A DNA stretch of 64,000 nt. It comes from Rubricoccus sp963708165. GTDB lineage: Bacteria > Bacteroidota > Rhodothermia > Rhodothermales > Rubricoccaceae. The notes below the pieces were generated by a model. The model worked only from the letters and a program-made list of their open reading frames with translations. It was not told the origin of the DNA and searched no databases. How positions within the stretch are numbered: position 1 is the first letter of the stretch; every line of letters begins with the position of its first letter. The position numbers were made by a program, and so were the translations under genes. The stretch is from NCBI GenBank assembly GCA_963708165.1, contig OY970187.1, positions 248,001-312,000 on the forward strand. Direction: 5' to 3'. This document shows positions 7,688 to 16,094 of the stretch, one piece after another.

Positions 7688-9607
7688 GTGCGCTTCCTCG
7701 TCTTTCTGCTCCTTCTGCCTCTGGCGCCCGCGCTGAGCGCCCAGACGCCCCCGGTCCCGCCGCCGACGCCTCCACCGGCGCCGCAGATCGGGGACAAGCC
7801 CACGCTGGTGCCGAGGGACGAGCGCGAGCCCGACATGCGCCAGAGGCTCGACCTCGCGCGGCGCAGGCAAGAGGCGGGGATGGTCGACGAGGCCATCGTG
7901 ATCCTCGAAGACCTGTACGCGACCCGCCCCGGCACATCGGCGGTCTGGACGCGCCTCCTGGACGCGTACCGCGAGGGACGGCGCTTCGACGACGCGCTCG
8001 CCCTCATTGAGCGCCGCATCACCGAAGGCCGACGCAGCCCTGCGCTTCTGGCGCAACGCGGGGGTTTGCTCTACGCATCCGGGCAGGTGGACGAAGCCAC
8101 CGCGGCGTGGGACGAGGCCATCGGCGTGGCGCCAGAGGCCGAGCAAACGTACCGGTTGGTCGCCAACGCGATCTCGCAGGAGCGCCTCTACGCCGAGGCC
8201 GCCCAGGTTTTGCAGCGCGGGACGGATCGTCTGGCAGATCCATTGCTGTTCCGGCTCGAACGCGCGCACCTGTTCGGGCTGGGCGGCGAGTACGGCCGCG
8301 CCGCGGCGCTGTACCTGGAGCTCGTGGCCGAGGACCCGAGCGCCGTCCGCGGCGTGCAGACGCAGCTCACCCGCCTGATCGCCTCGGCGGGTGCGCCAGA
8401 GGCTTTTGACGCCGCGATCCGCGAGGCCGCGGCAGCGGATCCGTTCAACGCGGCCTTCCGCGAGATGGCGGCGTGGATCGCGCTGGAGCGCGAGGACTAC
8501 CGCGCCGCGCTCGACGCCACGCGCGCCGCCGACCGCTTGAACGACGGCGACGGCCGTGCCGTCTTCCGCTTTGCCGAGGCCGCCCTCTCCGCCGGCGCCT
8601 ACGACGAAGCGGACGACGCGCTGGACGCCATCCTGGAGCGCCACGCCGACGGTCCGCTCGTCGCCCCCGCCCTGCTCTACCGCGCCCGCCTGAGCGCCGC
8701 CCGCGCCGAAGCCTCTGGCGAGCGCCCCAGCACCGGCCTCGCCACGCCACTCACCGACCGCGCCCGCGACGCCTTCGAGCAGTTCGCCGCCGATTACCCC
8801 GGCCACCCCGACACGCCAGAGGCTCTGCGCCGCCTGGCCGACCTGTACCTCGGCGCCTACAACGACCCGGACCGCGCCGAGGCCGCACTCGACCGCCTGC
8901 TCACGTCCACCCGCACCCCGGCTGTGCTGGGACAGGCGCGGCTCGATCTCGCCGCCGTAGCTCTGCAGCGCGGCGACTTGTTCGAAGCTCGCGACCGCTA
9001 CCAGGCCGTCGAGGACGCCATCCGCATCGGGCCTCTGGCGGAGCAAGCGCGCTACGAACTGGCCCTTATCGACTTCTACGAAGGCTACCTGCTCTCCGCG
9101 CTCGCACGCGCCGAGGCCATGGACGACAACACCGCCGCCGACACCGCCAACGACGCCGTCTCGCTGCGCCTCACGCTGGACGAGAACGCCGGGCCGGACT
9201 CCACCAACGGCGCTCTGCGCCAGTACGGCCGCGCCGCCCTGCTCCACCGCCGCGGCCTCTACCCTGCCGCGCTCGCCACACTCGACAGCCTCGCCGTGCT
9301 CGACGCTGCCGACCCGATGCAGCCTCTGGCGGACGAGATCCTGATGCTGCGCGCCCACGCGCTCCGGGCCTCTGGCGACTTCGCGGGCGCTCTCGCGTCG
9401 CTCGAACGCATCCCGGCCGAGCAGCCGCGCTCGTACTTCCGCGACCGCGCGCTCTTCGCCAGAGGCGAGATTCTGGAGCGCGACCTCGCGGACCCCGCAG
9501 GCGCGCTCGCCGCCTACGGTCTGCTTCTCGATCTCTATCCCGGCTCGCTCCTGGTGCCTCGCGCCCGCGAGCGCCTCCGCGCCCTGCGCGAGGCCGCCCG
9601 CACCTAG
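7688..9607 (+). CDS. exported tetratricopeptide-repeat protein
   Basis: This 639-residue protein begins at a GTG and has a signal peptide (MRFLVFLLLLPLAPALSAQ) followed by a proline-rich linker (residues 20-35). The rest is alpha-helical, with repeated 34-residue TPR-like units from about residue 45 to the end, rich in Ala, Leu, Tyr and Gly at TPR positions. TPR proteins are scaffolds for complexes; this one should be periplasmic. No catalytic domain is visible. The late segment (DRARDAFEQFAADYPGHPDTPEA) resembles TPR_6/YbgF-like units that end in bulky-Pro patterns. It is divergent from dxr. Many Pro-Glu-Ala and Ala-Ser-Gly tripeptides derive from the decamer. Specific role unknown. Confidence 0.85.
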   Translation: MRFLVFLLLLPLAPALSAQTPPVPPPTPPPAPQIGDKPTLVPRDEREPDMRQRLDLARRRQEAGMVDEAIVILEDLYATRPGTSAVWTRLLDAYREGRRFDDALALIERRITEGRRSPALLAQRGGLLYASGQVDEATAAWDEAIGVAPEAEQTYRLVANAISQERLYAEAAQVLQRGTDRLADPLLFRLERAHLFGLGGEYGRAAALYLELVAEDPSAVRGVQTQLTRLIASAGAPEAFDAAIREAAAADPFNAAFREMAAWIALEREDYRAALDATRAADRLNDGDGRAVFRFAEAALSAGAYDEADDALDAILERHADGPLVAPALLYRARLSAARAEASGERPSTGLATPLTDRARDAFEQFAADYPGHPDTPEALRRLADLYLGAYNDPDRAEAALDRLLTSTRTPAVLGQARLDLAAVALQRGDLFEARDRYQAVEDAIRIGPLAEQARYELALIDFYEGYLLSALARAEAMDDNTAADTANDAVSLRLTLDENAGPDSTNGALRQYGRAALLHRRGLYPAALATLDSLAVLDAADPMQPLADEILMLRAHALRASGDFAGALASLERIPAEQPRSYFRDRALFARGEILERDLADPAGALAAYGLLLDLYPGSLLVPRARERLRALREAART

Positions 9608-9624
9608 CCTCTGGCGCCAGAGGC
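9607..9624. terminator. decamer dyad after the TPR gene
   Basis: A perfect GCCTCTGGCGCCAGAGGC palindrome starts at the last base of the stop codon. No T-run follows; a terminator role is inferred. Confidence 0.45.
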
Positions 9625-9702
9625 CATGTCTGACGCGCCGCCTATGCAGTACAGACGCCACGGCATGAGGTCTCTACGCCGTGCCTCGCACCCGAACCCG
9701 CT

Positions 9703-10950
9703 ATGACCCGCTGCCTCGCCCTCCTCGCGCTTCTCCTCGCCGCCTCTGGCGTCCGCGCCCAGGACCTCCTCATCCCAATGGACGAGAGCCAGAGCGACCA
9801 CCTCAAGGCCTACGGCGCCGTCTACTGGGCCCTCGCCGACGGGCTGGGCGTGGACTGGCTGCTCAACTACCGCGGCGGCGCCTTTCTCGCGCCCGACACG
9901 CCCGGCCTGCGCGACGAGCTCCGCGCCAGAGGCGTGAGCTACCAGGCGGCCTCTGGCGCCCAGATCACGGCCGAGGTCGAGACGCCAGCGGCGAACACGT
10001 CGATCGTGCGGCTGGAAAAGGCGCCCAAGATCGCGGTCTACGCGCCCGGCCAGACGCTCCCCTGGGACGACGCCGTCCTCCTCGCACTGACCTACGCCGA
10101 GGTCCCCTACGAGCAGATCTACGACGACGAGATCCTCGACGGCTCCATCAAGGACTACGACTGGCTGCACCTGCACCACGAGGACTTTACGGGACAGTAC
10201 GGCAAGTTCTACTCCGCCTATCGCGGCCAGCCGTGGTACCAGCAGCAGCAGCGCGAGGCCGAGGCCAGCGCGCGCAAGCACGGCCACCAGAAGGTGAGCG
10301 GGCTCAAGCTGGAGATCGTGCAGACCATCCGCGACTACGTCGCCGAGGGCGGCTTTCTCTTCGCGATGTGCTCCGGGACGGACACGTTCGACATCGCGCT
10401 TGCCGCCCGTGACACAGACATCGTGCCCGCGCAGATGGACGGCGACGGCGTGGCCCCTGGCGCCGCCGAGGCGCTGGACTTCTCCGAGACCGTCGCGTTT
10501 ACCGACTTCCGCCCGTCGTTCAACCCGATGGAGTACGAGCACTCCGATTTGGACGCGCCGCCGCCGCAGGCGCTCCGCAACCCGCTCACGGACTACTTCA
10601 CACTCTTCGAGTTCTCAGCCCGCTACGACCCGGTCCCGTCCATGCTCACGCAGAACCACGTCGCGTCCGTGCGCGGCTTTATGGGCCAGACGACCGCCTA
10701 CCGCGCCGACGCGCTCAAGCCCGGCATCGTCGTCCTGGGCGAGCACCCGACCGGGACCGTGCGCTACCTCTACGGCCCCGTTGGCCGCGGCTTTTTCGCC
10801 TTCTACGCCGGGCACGACCCCGAAGACTACCAGCACATGGTCGGCGACCCGCCGACAGATCTCGCGCTCTTCCCGGACTCGCCCGGCTACCGCCTGATCC
10901 TGAACAACGTGCTCTTTCCTGCCGCCAAGAAGCAGCCGCAGAAGACCTGA
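9703..10950 (+). CDS. secreted conserved protein (family often auto-labelled asparagine synthetase B)
   Basis: The 415-residue protein has a signal peptide (MTRCLALLALLLAASGVRA) and a mature part starting QDLLIPMDESQSDHLKAYG. From memory, related Rhodothermota proteins with the LIPMDxxQxxHLKAYG and LLNYRGG segments are labelled asparagine synthetase B. I see no glutamine amidotransferase class II N-terminal Cys and no PP-loop SGGxDS, so that name is probably wrong. The blocks VAEGGFLFAMCSGTDTFDIA and GRGFFAFYAGHDPEDYQH resemble class I glutamine-amidotransferase-like or ThuA-like folds, which often include such a Cys-containing turn; this is inference. It should be periplasmic or secreted. 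It is codirectional with the TPR gene, 95 bp downstream. Confidence 0.8.
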   Translation: MTRCLALLALLLAASGVRAQDLLIPMDESQSDHLKAYGAVYWALADGLGVDWLLNYRGGAFLAPDTPGLRDELRARGVSYQAASGAQITAEVETPAANTSIVRLEKAPKIAVYAPGQTLPWDDAVLLALTYAEVPYEQIYDDEILDGSIKDYDWLHLHHEDFTGQYGKFYSAYRGQPWYQQQQREAEASARKHGHQKVSGLKLEIVQTIRDYVAEGGFLFAMCSGTDTFDIALAARDTDIVPAQMDGDGVAPGAAEALDFSETVAFTDFRPSFNPMEYEHSDLDAPPPQALRNPLTDYFTLFEFSARYDPVPSMLTQNHVASVRGFMGQTTAYRADALKPGIVVLGEHPTGTVRYLYGPVGRGFFAFYAGHDPEDYQHMVGDPPTDLALFPDSPGYRLILNNVLFPAAKKQPQKT

Positions 10951-10991
10951 GCCTCTGGCGGGTACTGGGGACTGGAACCACGCTTCGCTGC

Positions 10992-11009
10992 GCCTCTGGC
11001 GCCAGAGCC
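10992..11009. terminator. imperfect decamer dyad downstream of the secreted protein gene
   Basis: A near-perfect dyad (GCCTCTGGCGCCAGAGCC) lies about 40 bp after the stop at 10950 and before the thioesterase gene. No T-run follows. Confidence 0.35.
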
Positions 11010-11082
11010 CCTGTTCGCGGCAGGCGTTCACGGTTCTCCGCCAGAGGCACACGGTAGTTTGGGCGCCCCGCTCCCGACACCT

Positions 11083-11610
11083 GTGACCACCAAAGCGCCA
11101 GAGGCCAGCCGAACCCGCATGAACGAGCTGGTGCTGCCCAACGACACCAACACGCTCGGCAACCTCATGGGCGGGCGGCTGCTCCACTTTATGGACGTGG
11201 CCGCGGGAATCTCGGCCATGCGCCATTCCAACCGCACGTGCGTCACGGCCAGCGTGGACAACGTCGACTTCCGCAGTGCGATCAAGCTGGGCGAGGTCGT
11301 GCTGATCGAGGCGGTCGTCAACCGGGCGTTTACGACGAGCATGGAGGTCGAGATCGACGTGTGGGCCGAGGACACGACGACCGGCACGCGGCGCAAGTGC
11401 AACCGGGCGTTTTTCACGTTCGTGGCCGTGGACCAGAGCGGGCGCCCCATTCCCGTCGTGCCTCTGGCGCCCGAGACCGACGAAGAGCGCGAGCGCTTCG
11501 ACGGCGCCGCGCGGCGCCGCGAGCTGCGCCTGATCCTCTCCGGCCGTCTCTCGCTCTCCGACGCGGACAACCTCCGCGACCACCTCGCCGAGGTCGCCGC
11601 CGACGAGTAG
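11083..11610 (+). CDS. acyl-CoA thioesterase, hotdog fold (YciA/BACH-like)
   Basis: This family hydrolyses acyl-CoA thioesters to free fatty acid and CoA in the cytoplasm. The conserved opening MNELVLPNDTNTLGNLMGGRLLHFMDVAAGISAMRH contains the catalytic-region pattern (Asn/Asp-Thr-Asn then Gly-Gly) of acyl-CoA hydrolases, followed by a single hotdog domain and a C-terminal basic helix. I use the GTG at 11083 (175 residues); a TTG at 11059 would add eight residues, and the ATG of MNELVLP at 11119 would be shorter. Between these starts lies a decamer copy read as Pro-Glu-Ala, so the first residues are probably not conserved. A single-domain protein of this size probably acts as an oligomer. Confidence 0.88.
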   Translation: MTTKAPEASRTRMNELVLPNDTNTLGNLMGGRLLHFMDVAAGISAMRHSNRTCVTASVDNVDFRSAIKLGEVVLIEAVVNRAFTTSMEVEIDVWAEDTTTGTRRKCNRAFFTFVAVDQSGRPIPVVPLAPETDEERERFDGAARRRELRLILSGRLSLSDADNLRDHLAEVAADE

Positions 11611-11665
11611 CCTCTGGCGAAAAGCCACGAGATATCGCGATGCACGCCTCTGGCGGTCTGCTCAC

Positions 11666-11683
11666 GCCTCTGGCGCCAGAGGC
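11666..11683. terminator. decamer dyad downstream of the thioesterase gene
   Basis: A perfect GCCTCTGGCGCCAGAGGC palindrome lies 55 bp after the thioesterase stop, with another decamer just upstream at about 11646. No T-run. Confidence 0.4.
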
Positions 11684-11779
11684 GGATCGCGAGCCACATG
11701 CGTGCGTACACCCGCCGTTACCAGCCGACTCCGCGGCTGCGTCTGGACCGGGCACCAGACATCTCCCCTCTCCTACGCT

Positions 11780-12214
11780 ATGTCTCGCCTCCTCTCTCTC
11801 GCGTTTGCCCTCGCTCTCCTCGCGCCCAGCGCCTCCGCCCAGTTCGGAATTGGTGCCCAGCTCGGCAACCCGACGGGCGTCTCTGCCAAGTTCGGCTCCG
11901 GGAGCGGAGCGCTCGCGCTCGCCGCAGGGTGGGACCTGGGCCGGAACTCATCGGTCACTCTCGAAGGACACTACATCATCCGCGAGCGCCGGATTCAGGG
12001 AGATTCAGACCTCCGCCTGTTCTATGGCCCCGGCGCGTACGTCATCGCGCGCGAGGACCGCGACACCGTCGGCGGCCTGAGCCTCGGCGTCGGCCTCTCG
12101 CTTTTCGCGACGCGTGAGATCGAGCTGTACGGCATCGCCTCGCCGCGGCTGCAGCTCTTCAACGAGACCGACTTCGACTTCGGCGGCGGCATCGGAGGCC
12201 GCATCTACTTCTAG
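11780..12214 (+). CDS. small outer-membrane beta-barrel protein
   Basis: The protein is 144 residues from the ATG at 11780 (MSRLLSLAFALALLAPSASA, a clear signal peptide ending in ASA-Q). The mature part is a series of short amphipathic strands ending in an aromatic residue (GGGIGGRIYF), which fits insertion by the BAM complex. It resembles small OmpA/OmpX-type or DUF3996-like barrels but I cannot assign a family. The longer upstream open frame was rejected because it would bury the signal peptide. A decamer dyad follows the stop. Confidence 0.8.
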   Translation: MSRLLSLAFALALLAPSASAQFGIGAQLGNPTGVSAKFGSGSGALALAAGWDLGRNSSVTLEGHYIIRERRIQGDSDLRLFYGPGAYVIAREDRDTVGGLSLGVGLSLFATREIELYGIASPRLQLFNETDFDFGGGIGGRIYF

Positions 12215-12226
12215 CGTTCGGCCCAC

Positions 12227-12244
12227 GCCTCTGGCGCCAGAGGC
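12227..12244. terminator. decamer dyad between barrel protein and mutase subunit genes
   Basis: A perfect GCCTCTGGCGCCAGAGGC palindrome lies 13 bp after the stop of the barrel gene and 15 bp before the next start. No T-run. Confidence 0.45.
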
Positions 12245-12258
12245 CTTCCCCACCATCC

Positions 12259-12675
12259 ATGACCCAGCGACCCATCCGCATCCTCATCGCCAAAGTCGGC
12301 CTGGACGGCCATGACCGCGGCGCCAAGGTCGTAGCGGCTGCGCTGCGCGATGCGGGCATGGAGGTGGTGTACACCGGGCTCCGCAAGACCCCCGCGGTCG
12401 TCGTGCGCGCTGCGCTGGAAGAGGACGTGGATGCCATCGGCGTCTCGATCCTCTCGGGCGCGCACAACACGGTCCTGCCCCGCATCCGCGAGGCGCTCGA
12501 TGCCGAAGGCATGACCAACGTCGTGCTTCTGGCGGGCGGCACGATTCCTGAAGCCGACGCCAGAGGCCTCTTGGAGGCGGGCACGGTCGACCACGTGTTT
12601 ACGCCCGGCGCGCCTCTGGCGGGCATCGTGGAAACACTCACGGAGTCGATCTACGCCCGGCGCGCCGAGGCGTGA
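12259..12675 (+). CDS. methylmalonyl-CoA mutase, cobalamin-binding subunit
   Basis: This 138-residue protein is a stand-alone B12-binding domain of a methylmalonyl-CoA or related acyl-CoA mutase. It has the adenosylcobalamin lower-ligand motif DxHxxG as LDGHDRG (Asp16, His18, Gly21), then the SxL element (VSILSGAHNTVLP) and the GG motif (LLAGGTIPEAD). In the split architecture the catalytic TIM-barrel subunit is a separate gene, and none is visible in this window. The downstream RmlD-like gene starts inside the stop codon (GTGA overlap), so the two are cotranscribed despite no obvious pathway link. Confidence 0.93.
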   Translation: MTQRPIRILIAKVGLDGHDRGAKVVAAALRDAGMEVVYTGLRKTPAVVVRAALEEDVDAIGVSILSGAHNTVLPRIREALDAEGMTNVVLLAGGTIPEADARGLLEAGTVDHVFTPGAPLAGIVETLTESIYARRAEA

Positions 12676-13595
12676 TTCCTCCTCGCGTTCTCATCACCGG
12701 CGCCGACGGGCTCGTCGGCCAGGCGCTGACGCGTCAGTTCGCGCAGTGGCCAGGGCTGGACCTCTTGCTGACCGGCCGTGGCGACGGACCGCGCTTGCGG
12801 GAGTTTTCCGGCGGCTGGATCCCGCTCGACGTGACCGACTCGGCGCAGGTCGAGCGCGTGATGCAGGATTTCGCGCCGACGGTCGTGGTGCATCTCGCGG
12901 CGATGAGCAAGGTGGAGCCGTGCGAGCGTGAGCGGGAAGCCTGCTGGGCTGTCAACGTGCATGCGACCGAGCGCCTCGCGAGGTCCTGCCGCCGCCACGG
13001 CGCGCGCCTCGTGTTCGTCTCCACCGATTTCGTCTTCGACGGCACCGCCGGTCCGTACAGCGAGGACGACCGGCCATCGCCCGTCAACGCCTACGGGCGC
13101 TCCAAGCTGGCCGCCGAAAACGCCATCATCGGCTCGCGGCTGGCGGAGTGGAGCATCGTGCGTACAACGCTCGGCTTTGGCGACGTCGTGGGATACCCCG
13201 AGGGCCGCTTCAACCTCGCGACGTTTCTCGTCCGCGACCTGTCGGAAGGCCGGGTCGTACAGGTCCCCTCGGACCAGTACCGGACGCCCACCTACGTCCC
13301 CGATCTCGCCAGAGGCATCGCGAGAATCATCGAAGGGCGCCGTGACGGGACGTACCATCTGGCCGGGAGTGAGTACATCAGCACGTTCGAGTTCGCGCAG
13401 ATCCTGGCCGAGCGCTACGGCTACGATGCGGGCCTCTTGCGACCGGTGACCACCGCCGAGCTGCACCCGGACGCACCGCGGCCTCTCAAGGCGGGCCTGC
13501 TCACACTCCGGGCGCAGAGCGAGCTCGGCTTCCGCGCGACGCCTCTGGCGGAGGCACTCGGCGAGTTGGGCAAGCGCCTCGGCGTGCTGGCCTAG
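12672..13595 (+). CDS. RmlD-type NAD(P)-dependent sugar-nucleotide reductase
   Basis: The 307-residue protein is an extended SDR of the dTDP-4-dehydrorhamnose reductase group. It has the Rossmann loop ITGADGLVGQAL near the N-terminus, the STDFVFDGTAGPYSEDD segment and the catalytic YGRSK motif. A GTG start at 12672 overlaps the upstream TGA by four bases. No rmlABC genes are adjacent, so a role in dTDP-rhamnose synthesis is not supported by context; other RmlD-like enzymes act on different nucleotide sugars. Its 3' end overlaps the convergent lipoprotein gene by four bases. Confidence 0.88.
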   Translation: MIPPRVLITGADGLVGQALTRQFAQWPGLDLLLTGRGDGPRLREFSGGWIPLDVTDSAQVERVMQDFAPTVVVHLAAMSKVEPCEREREACWAVNVHATERLARSCRRHGARLVFVSTDFVFDGTAGPYSEDDRPSPVNAYGRSKLAAENAIIGSRLAEWSIVRTTLGFGDVVGYPEGRFNLATFLVRDLSEGRVVQVPSDQYRTPTYVPDLARGIARIIEGRRDGTYHLAGSEYISTFEFAQILAERYGYDAGLLRPVTTAELHPDAPRPLKAGLLTLRAQSELGFRATPLAEALGELGKRLGVLA

Positions 13596-14035
13596 TTCGA
13601 GCCTTGCGGCGCCTGCGTGGGCAGCAGCACGAGTTGCGGCATCTCGCCAGAGGTCTCGGCCTCTGGCGTGAGGATGAGGTAGGAGCCGTCGCGCCGGACG
13701 GAGAGATCGGTGGCGAAAAACTGCTCCAGTTGGAGCACGTCGGTGGGGCAAGCCATGCGCGTGCAACCCAGGCCCTCGGCCACGCGGAGCGAGCCGCGAC
13801 TCATCTTGAATCGCCCCTGGCACGTGTTGCACGACGCGATGGACAGCGAGCCATCCGACCCAAACGCGACGGTTTCGCCGGAGCCGCGGACGACTTCGCC
13901 GGTGGGATATACGACACGCTCCAGGCTCCACGACGAGCCCGCGAGCAGCACGCCGCCGCCAGAGGCGCCCGAGCCGCCGCACCCGGTGAGAAATAGAGCG
14001 AGGGCGAAAAGAGCGCTGCGGAAAAACGTCGGCAT
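13592..14035 (-). CDS. META/HslJ-like lipoprotein
   Basis: The 147-residue protein has a lipoprotein signal with lipobox LTGC (Cys19). The mature part begins with a Gly/Ser-rich stretch and continues with a compact beta domain: SSWSLERVVYPTGE, then a conserved Cys pair (SCNTCQG) and TDLSVRRDGSYLIL. The W-x-L-x-x-V opening and the C-N-x-C region recall META/HslJ domains, usually implicated in stress or drug tolerance at the envelope. It is followed on the same strand direction by a second lipoprotein gene upstream (14087-14569) with a similar W-K-L-x-R-V start, suggesting an old duplication. Confidence 0.75.
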   Translation of the reverse strand: MPTFFRSALFALALFLTGCGGSGASGGGVLLAGSSWSLERVVYPTGEVVRGSGETVAFGSDGSLSIASCNTCQGRFKMSRGSLRVAEGLGCTRMACPTDVLQLEQFFATDLSVRRDGSYLILTPEAETSGEMPQLVLLPTQAPQGSN

Positions 14036-14086
14036 CAGGACGGTGTAGGGTCTGCGCTCAATCTACACGCCTCTGGCGTTCCCCGT

Positions 14087-14569
14087 CTAGCGAGAGGCCT
14101 CTGGCACGACTGACGTGGAAACTCCGAAGAGGGAGAACACAAGCGTGTACGCGGCCTCTGGCGTGAACACCTGGATCTCCATTTGCCGAGGCTCGCCGCC
14201 ACGGTAAAGAGGCCCAGTCCGAGTTGCGTCGGTCCTGAACGCGCCGAGTATGACGGAGAGGTCTGTCTCAAACGTCGTCGCGCGCTCCGTGCACGTGTCG
14301 AATGCGAGCTCTAGAATCTGCTCGTTCACCACGAACTCCGAACGGTATGTCCCTGAGCAGTCGTTGCCGGAACTGAGATGGAATTCCCCGCCGCCCTGCT
14401 CCAAAAGCAATCCCGAGCCGATGGGCGCTGGCACCTCTACACCCGCCTCGTTCACTACCCGTTGCAGCTTCCAGGACTCGATAGCCCCCACGCCCCCCGC
14501 CTCGGAATCGCATGCCGCCAGAGGCGCAAGTGCGAGAAGGACGAGAAGTGGGATGAAGAGGCGTCGCAT
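14087..14569 (-). CDS. lipoprotein of unknown function, META-like
   Basis: The 160-residue protein has a lipoprotein signal with lipobox LAAC (Cys20) and a short Gly/Ala linker. The domain opens ESWKLQRVVNEAGVEV and includes a Cys pair within SSGNDCSGTYRSEF and FDTCTERATTFETD. The order of a Trp-Leu-Arg opening, a middle Cys and a later TDLS-type segment parallels the adjacent lipoprotein at 13592, so the two may be paralogues. Similarity to META domains is only suggestive. The gene is divergent from serS, whose GTG start lies 76 bp away. Confidence 0.7.
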   Translation of the reverse strand: MRRLFIPLLVLLALAPLAACDSEAGGVGAIESWKLQRVVNEAGVEVPAPIGSGLLLEQGGGEFHLSSGNDCSGTYRSEFVVNEQILELAFDTCTERATTFETDLSVILGAFRTDATRTGPLYRGGEPRQMEIQVFTPEAAYTLVFSLFGVSTSVVPEASR

Positions 14570-14644
14570 GTCGGGCGTGGAGCGGGGGTGGAAATCGAAG
14601 CTAGGCTAGCTTCTGGCGCCCTCCCGTCCCAAACCGGCTGCCCC

Positions 14645-15940
14645 GTGCTCGACCCCCAGTTTCTCCGCGACCACCCCGACCGCGTCCGCGAGGCCATCAC
14701 GAACAAGCGCACCGGCGACCCCGCGCTCGTCGACCGCGCGCTGGACGCCGACCGCCAGAGGCGCGAGGCGATCACGGCGCTCCAGGCGCTCCAGCAACGC
14801 CAGGGCGAGCTGAACAAAACCATCGGGCCGCTCATGAAGGCGGGCAAGCGCGACGAAGCGCAGGGGCTTCTGGCGGAGGTCGCCGATGTCAAGGAGCAGC
14901 TTAAAACGCTGGAGACCAAGGCGCGAGAGGCCGAGACCGCCTTTAATGCTCTCATGCTCGAAATCCCCAACGTGCCCGACCCGAGCGTGCCCGTCGGCGC
15001 GACGCCAGAGGACAACGTGATCGCGTTCGAGTGGGGCGAGAAGCAGAGCTTCACTGGTCCTGACGGCGAAGCGTTCGAGCCTCTGGCGCACTGGGAGTTG
15101 GCCGAGAAGCACGGCCTCATCGACTGGGAGCGCGGCGCCAAGGTGGCGGGCGCGGGCTTCCCGTTCTACATCGGCAAAGGCGCGCGGCTGCAGCGCGCGC
15201 TCATCAGCCTGTTTTTGGACCTCGCGGGCGAGGCGGGCTACACCGAAATGCAGGCGCCGCTGCTGGTGAACGAAGCCTCTGGCGTGGGCACCGGACAGAT
15301 CCCAGACAAGGAGGGCCAGATGTATGAGGCCACCAAGGACAGCCTCTACATGATCCCGACCGGCGAAGTCCCGGTGACCAACTTCCACCGCGACGAGATC
15401 TTCAACGCGGCCGACCTGCCCATTCTCTACGCCGCGCACACGCCATGCTGGCGCCGCGAGGCGGGCTCCTACGGCAAAGACGTGCGCGGCCTCAACCGCC
15501 TCCACCAGTTCGACAAGGTAGAGTTGGTCCGCTTCTGCACGCCAGAGGCTTCGGACGAGCACTTGGAAACGCTGCGCGAGGACGCCGAGCGCGCCGTGCA
15601 GGCGCTGGGTCTGCCCTACCGCCGCCTGCTCATGTGCACAGGCGACATGGGCTTCACGCAGTCGAAGAAGTACGACCTGGAAGTGTGGAGCGCGGGCCAA
15701 GGCATGTGGCTGGAAGTCTCATCCATCTCCAACTTCCAGGCGTTTCAGGCGCGCCGCGCCGCCATCCGCTACCGCCCCGAGGCCGACGCCAAGCCGGAGT
15801 TCGTGCACACGCTCAACGGCAGCGGCCTGGCACTCCCGCGCATCCTCGCGGCGGTGCTGGAGAACAACCAGAACGCGGACGGCAGCATCACGCTTCCCGA
15901 GCCTCTGGCGCAGCGCGCGGGCTTCGCGCAGATAGGCTGA
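14645..15940 (+). CDS. serS: serine--tRNA ligase
   Basis: SerRS charges tRNA-Ser and tRNA-Sec with serine. The 431-residue protein starts at a GTG (LDPQFLRDHPDRVREAITNK), the conserved N-terminus of SerRS, and continues with the long helical tRNA-binding arm (residues about 25-105). Class II motifs follow: motif 2 as PCWRREAGSYGKDVRGLNRLHQFDKVE and motif 3 as NGSGLALPRILAAVLEN. Serine-site residues lie in GEVPVTNFHRDE (TxE-like region). The open frame extends upstream to 14378, but that part is antisense to the lipoprotein gene and not SerRS-like. Length is normal. Confidence 0.97.
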   Translation: MLDPQFLRDHPDRVREAITNKRTGDPALVDRALDADRQRREAITALQALQQRQGELNKTIGPLMKAGKRDEAQGLLAEVADVKEQLKTLETKAREAETAFNALMLEIPNVPDPSVPVGATPEDNVIAFEWGEKQSFTGPDGEAFEPLAHWELAEKHGLIDWERGAKVAGAGFPFYIGKGARLQRALISLFLDLAGEAGYTEMQAPLLVNEASGVGTGQIPDKEGQMYEATKDSLYMIPTGEVPVTNFHRDEIFNAADLPILYAAHTPCWRREAGSYGKDVRGLNRLHQFDKVELVRFCTPEASDEHLETLREDAERAVQALGLPYRRLLMCTGDMGFTQSKKYDLEVWSAGQGMWLEVSSISNFQAFQARRAAIRYRPEADAKPEFVHTLNGSGLALPRILAAVLENNQNADGSITLPEPLAQRAGFAQIG

Positions 15941-16020
15941 GAGATAAGAAGCGTGTCCGCTGCCCTCGCAGCGATGCGAGGTGGGCACGTCCTCAGCGCG
16001 TGGCGCCGTGGCACAACCCT

Positions 16021-16094
16021 GGCCTCTGGCGCCAGAGCGCACGCCGCCAGAGGCGCAGCGCTACGCCGCCAGAGGCGCGGGCCTCTGGCGCTCG
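16021..16094. terminator. cluster of decamer dyads between convergent serS and crtI
   Basis: Five decamer copies in alternating orientation fill the space between the serS stop at 15940 and the crtI stop at 16061, some entering the crtI 3' end. The first two form a near-perfect 18-bp dyad. A bidirectional terminator role is inferred from position. Confidence 0.4.

Noticed and set aside
7133..9661. Minus-strand 842-residue frame
   Set aside because: It runs antisense across the TPR gene and part of dxr; composition is repetitive Gly/Val/Arg without domains. The TPR reading has a signal peptide and repeat periodicity.
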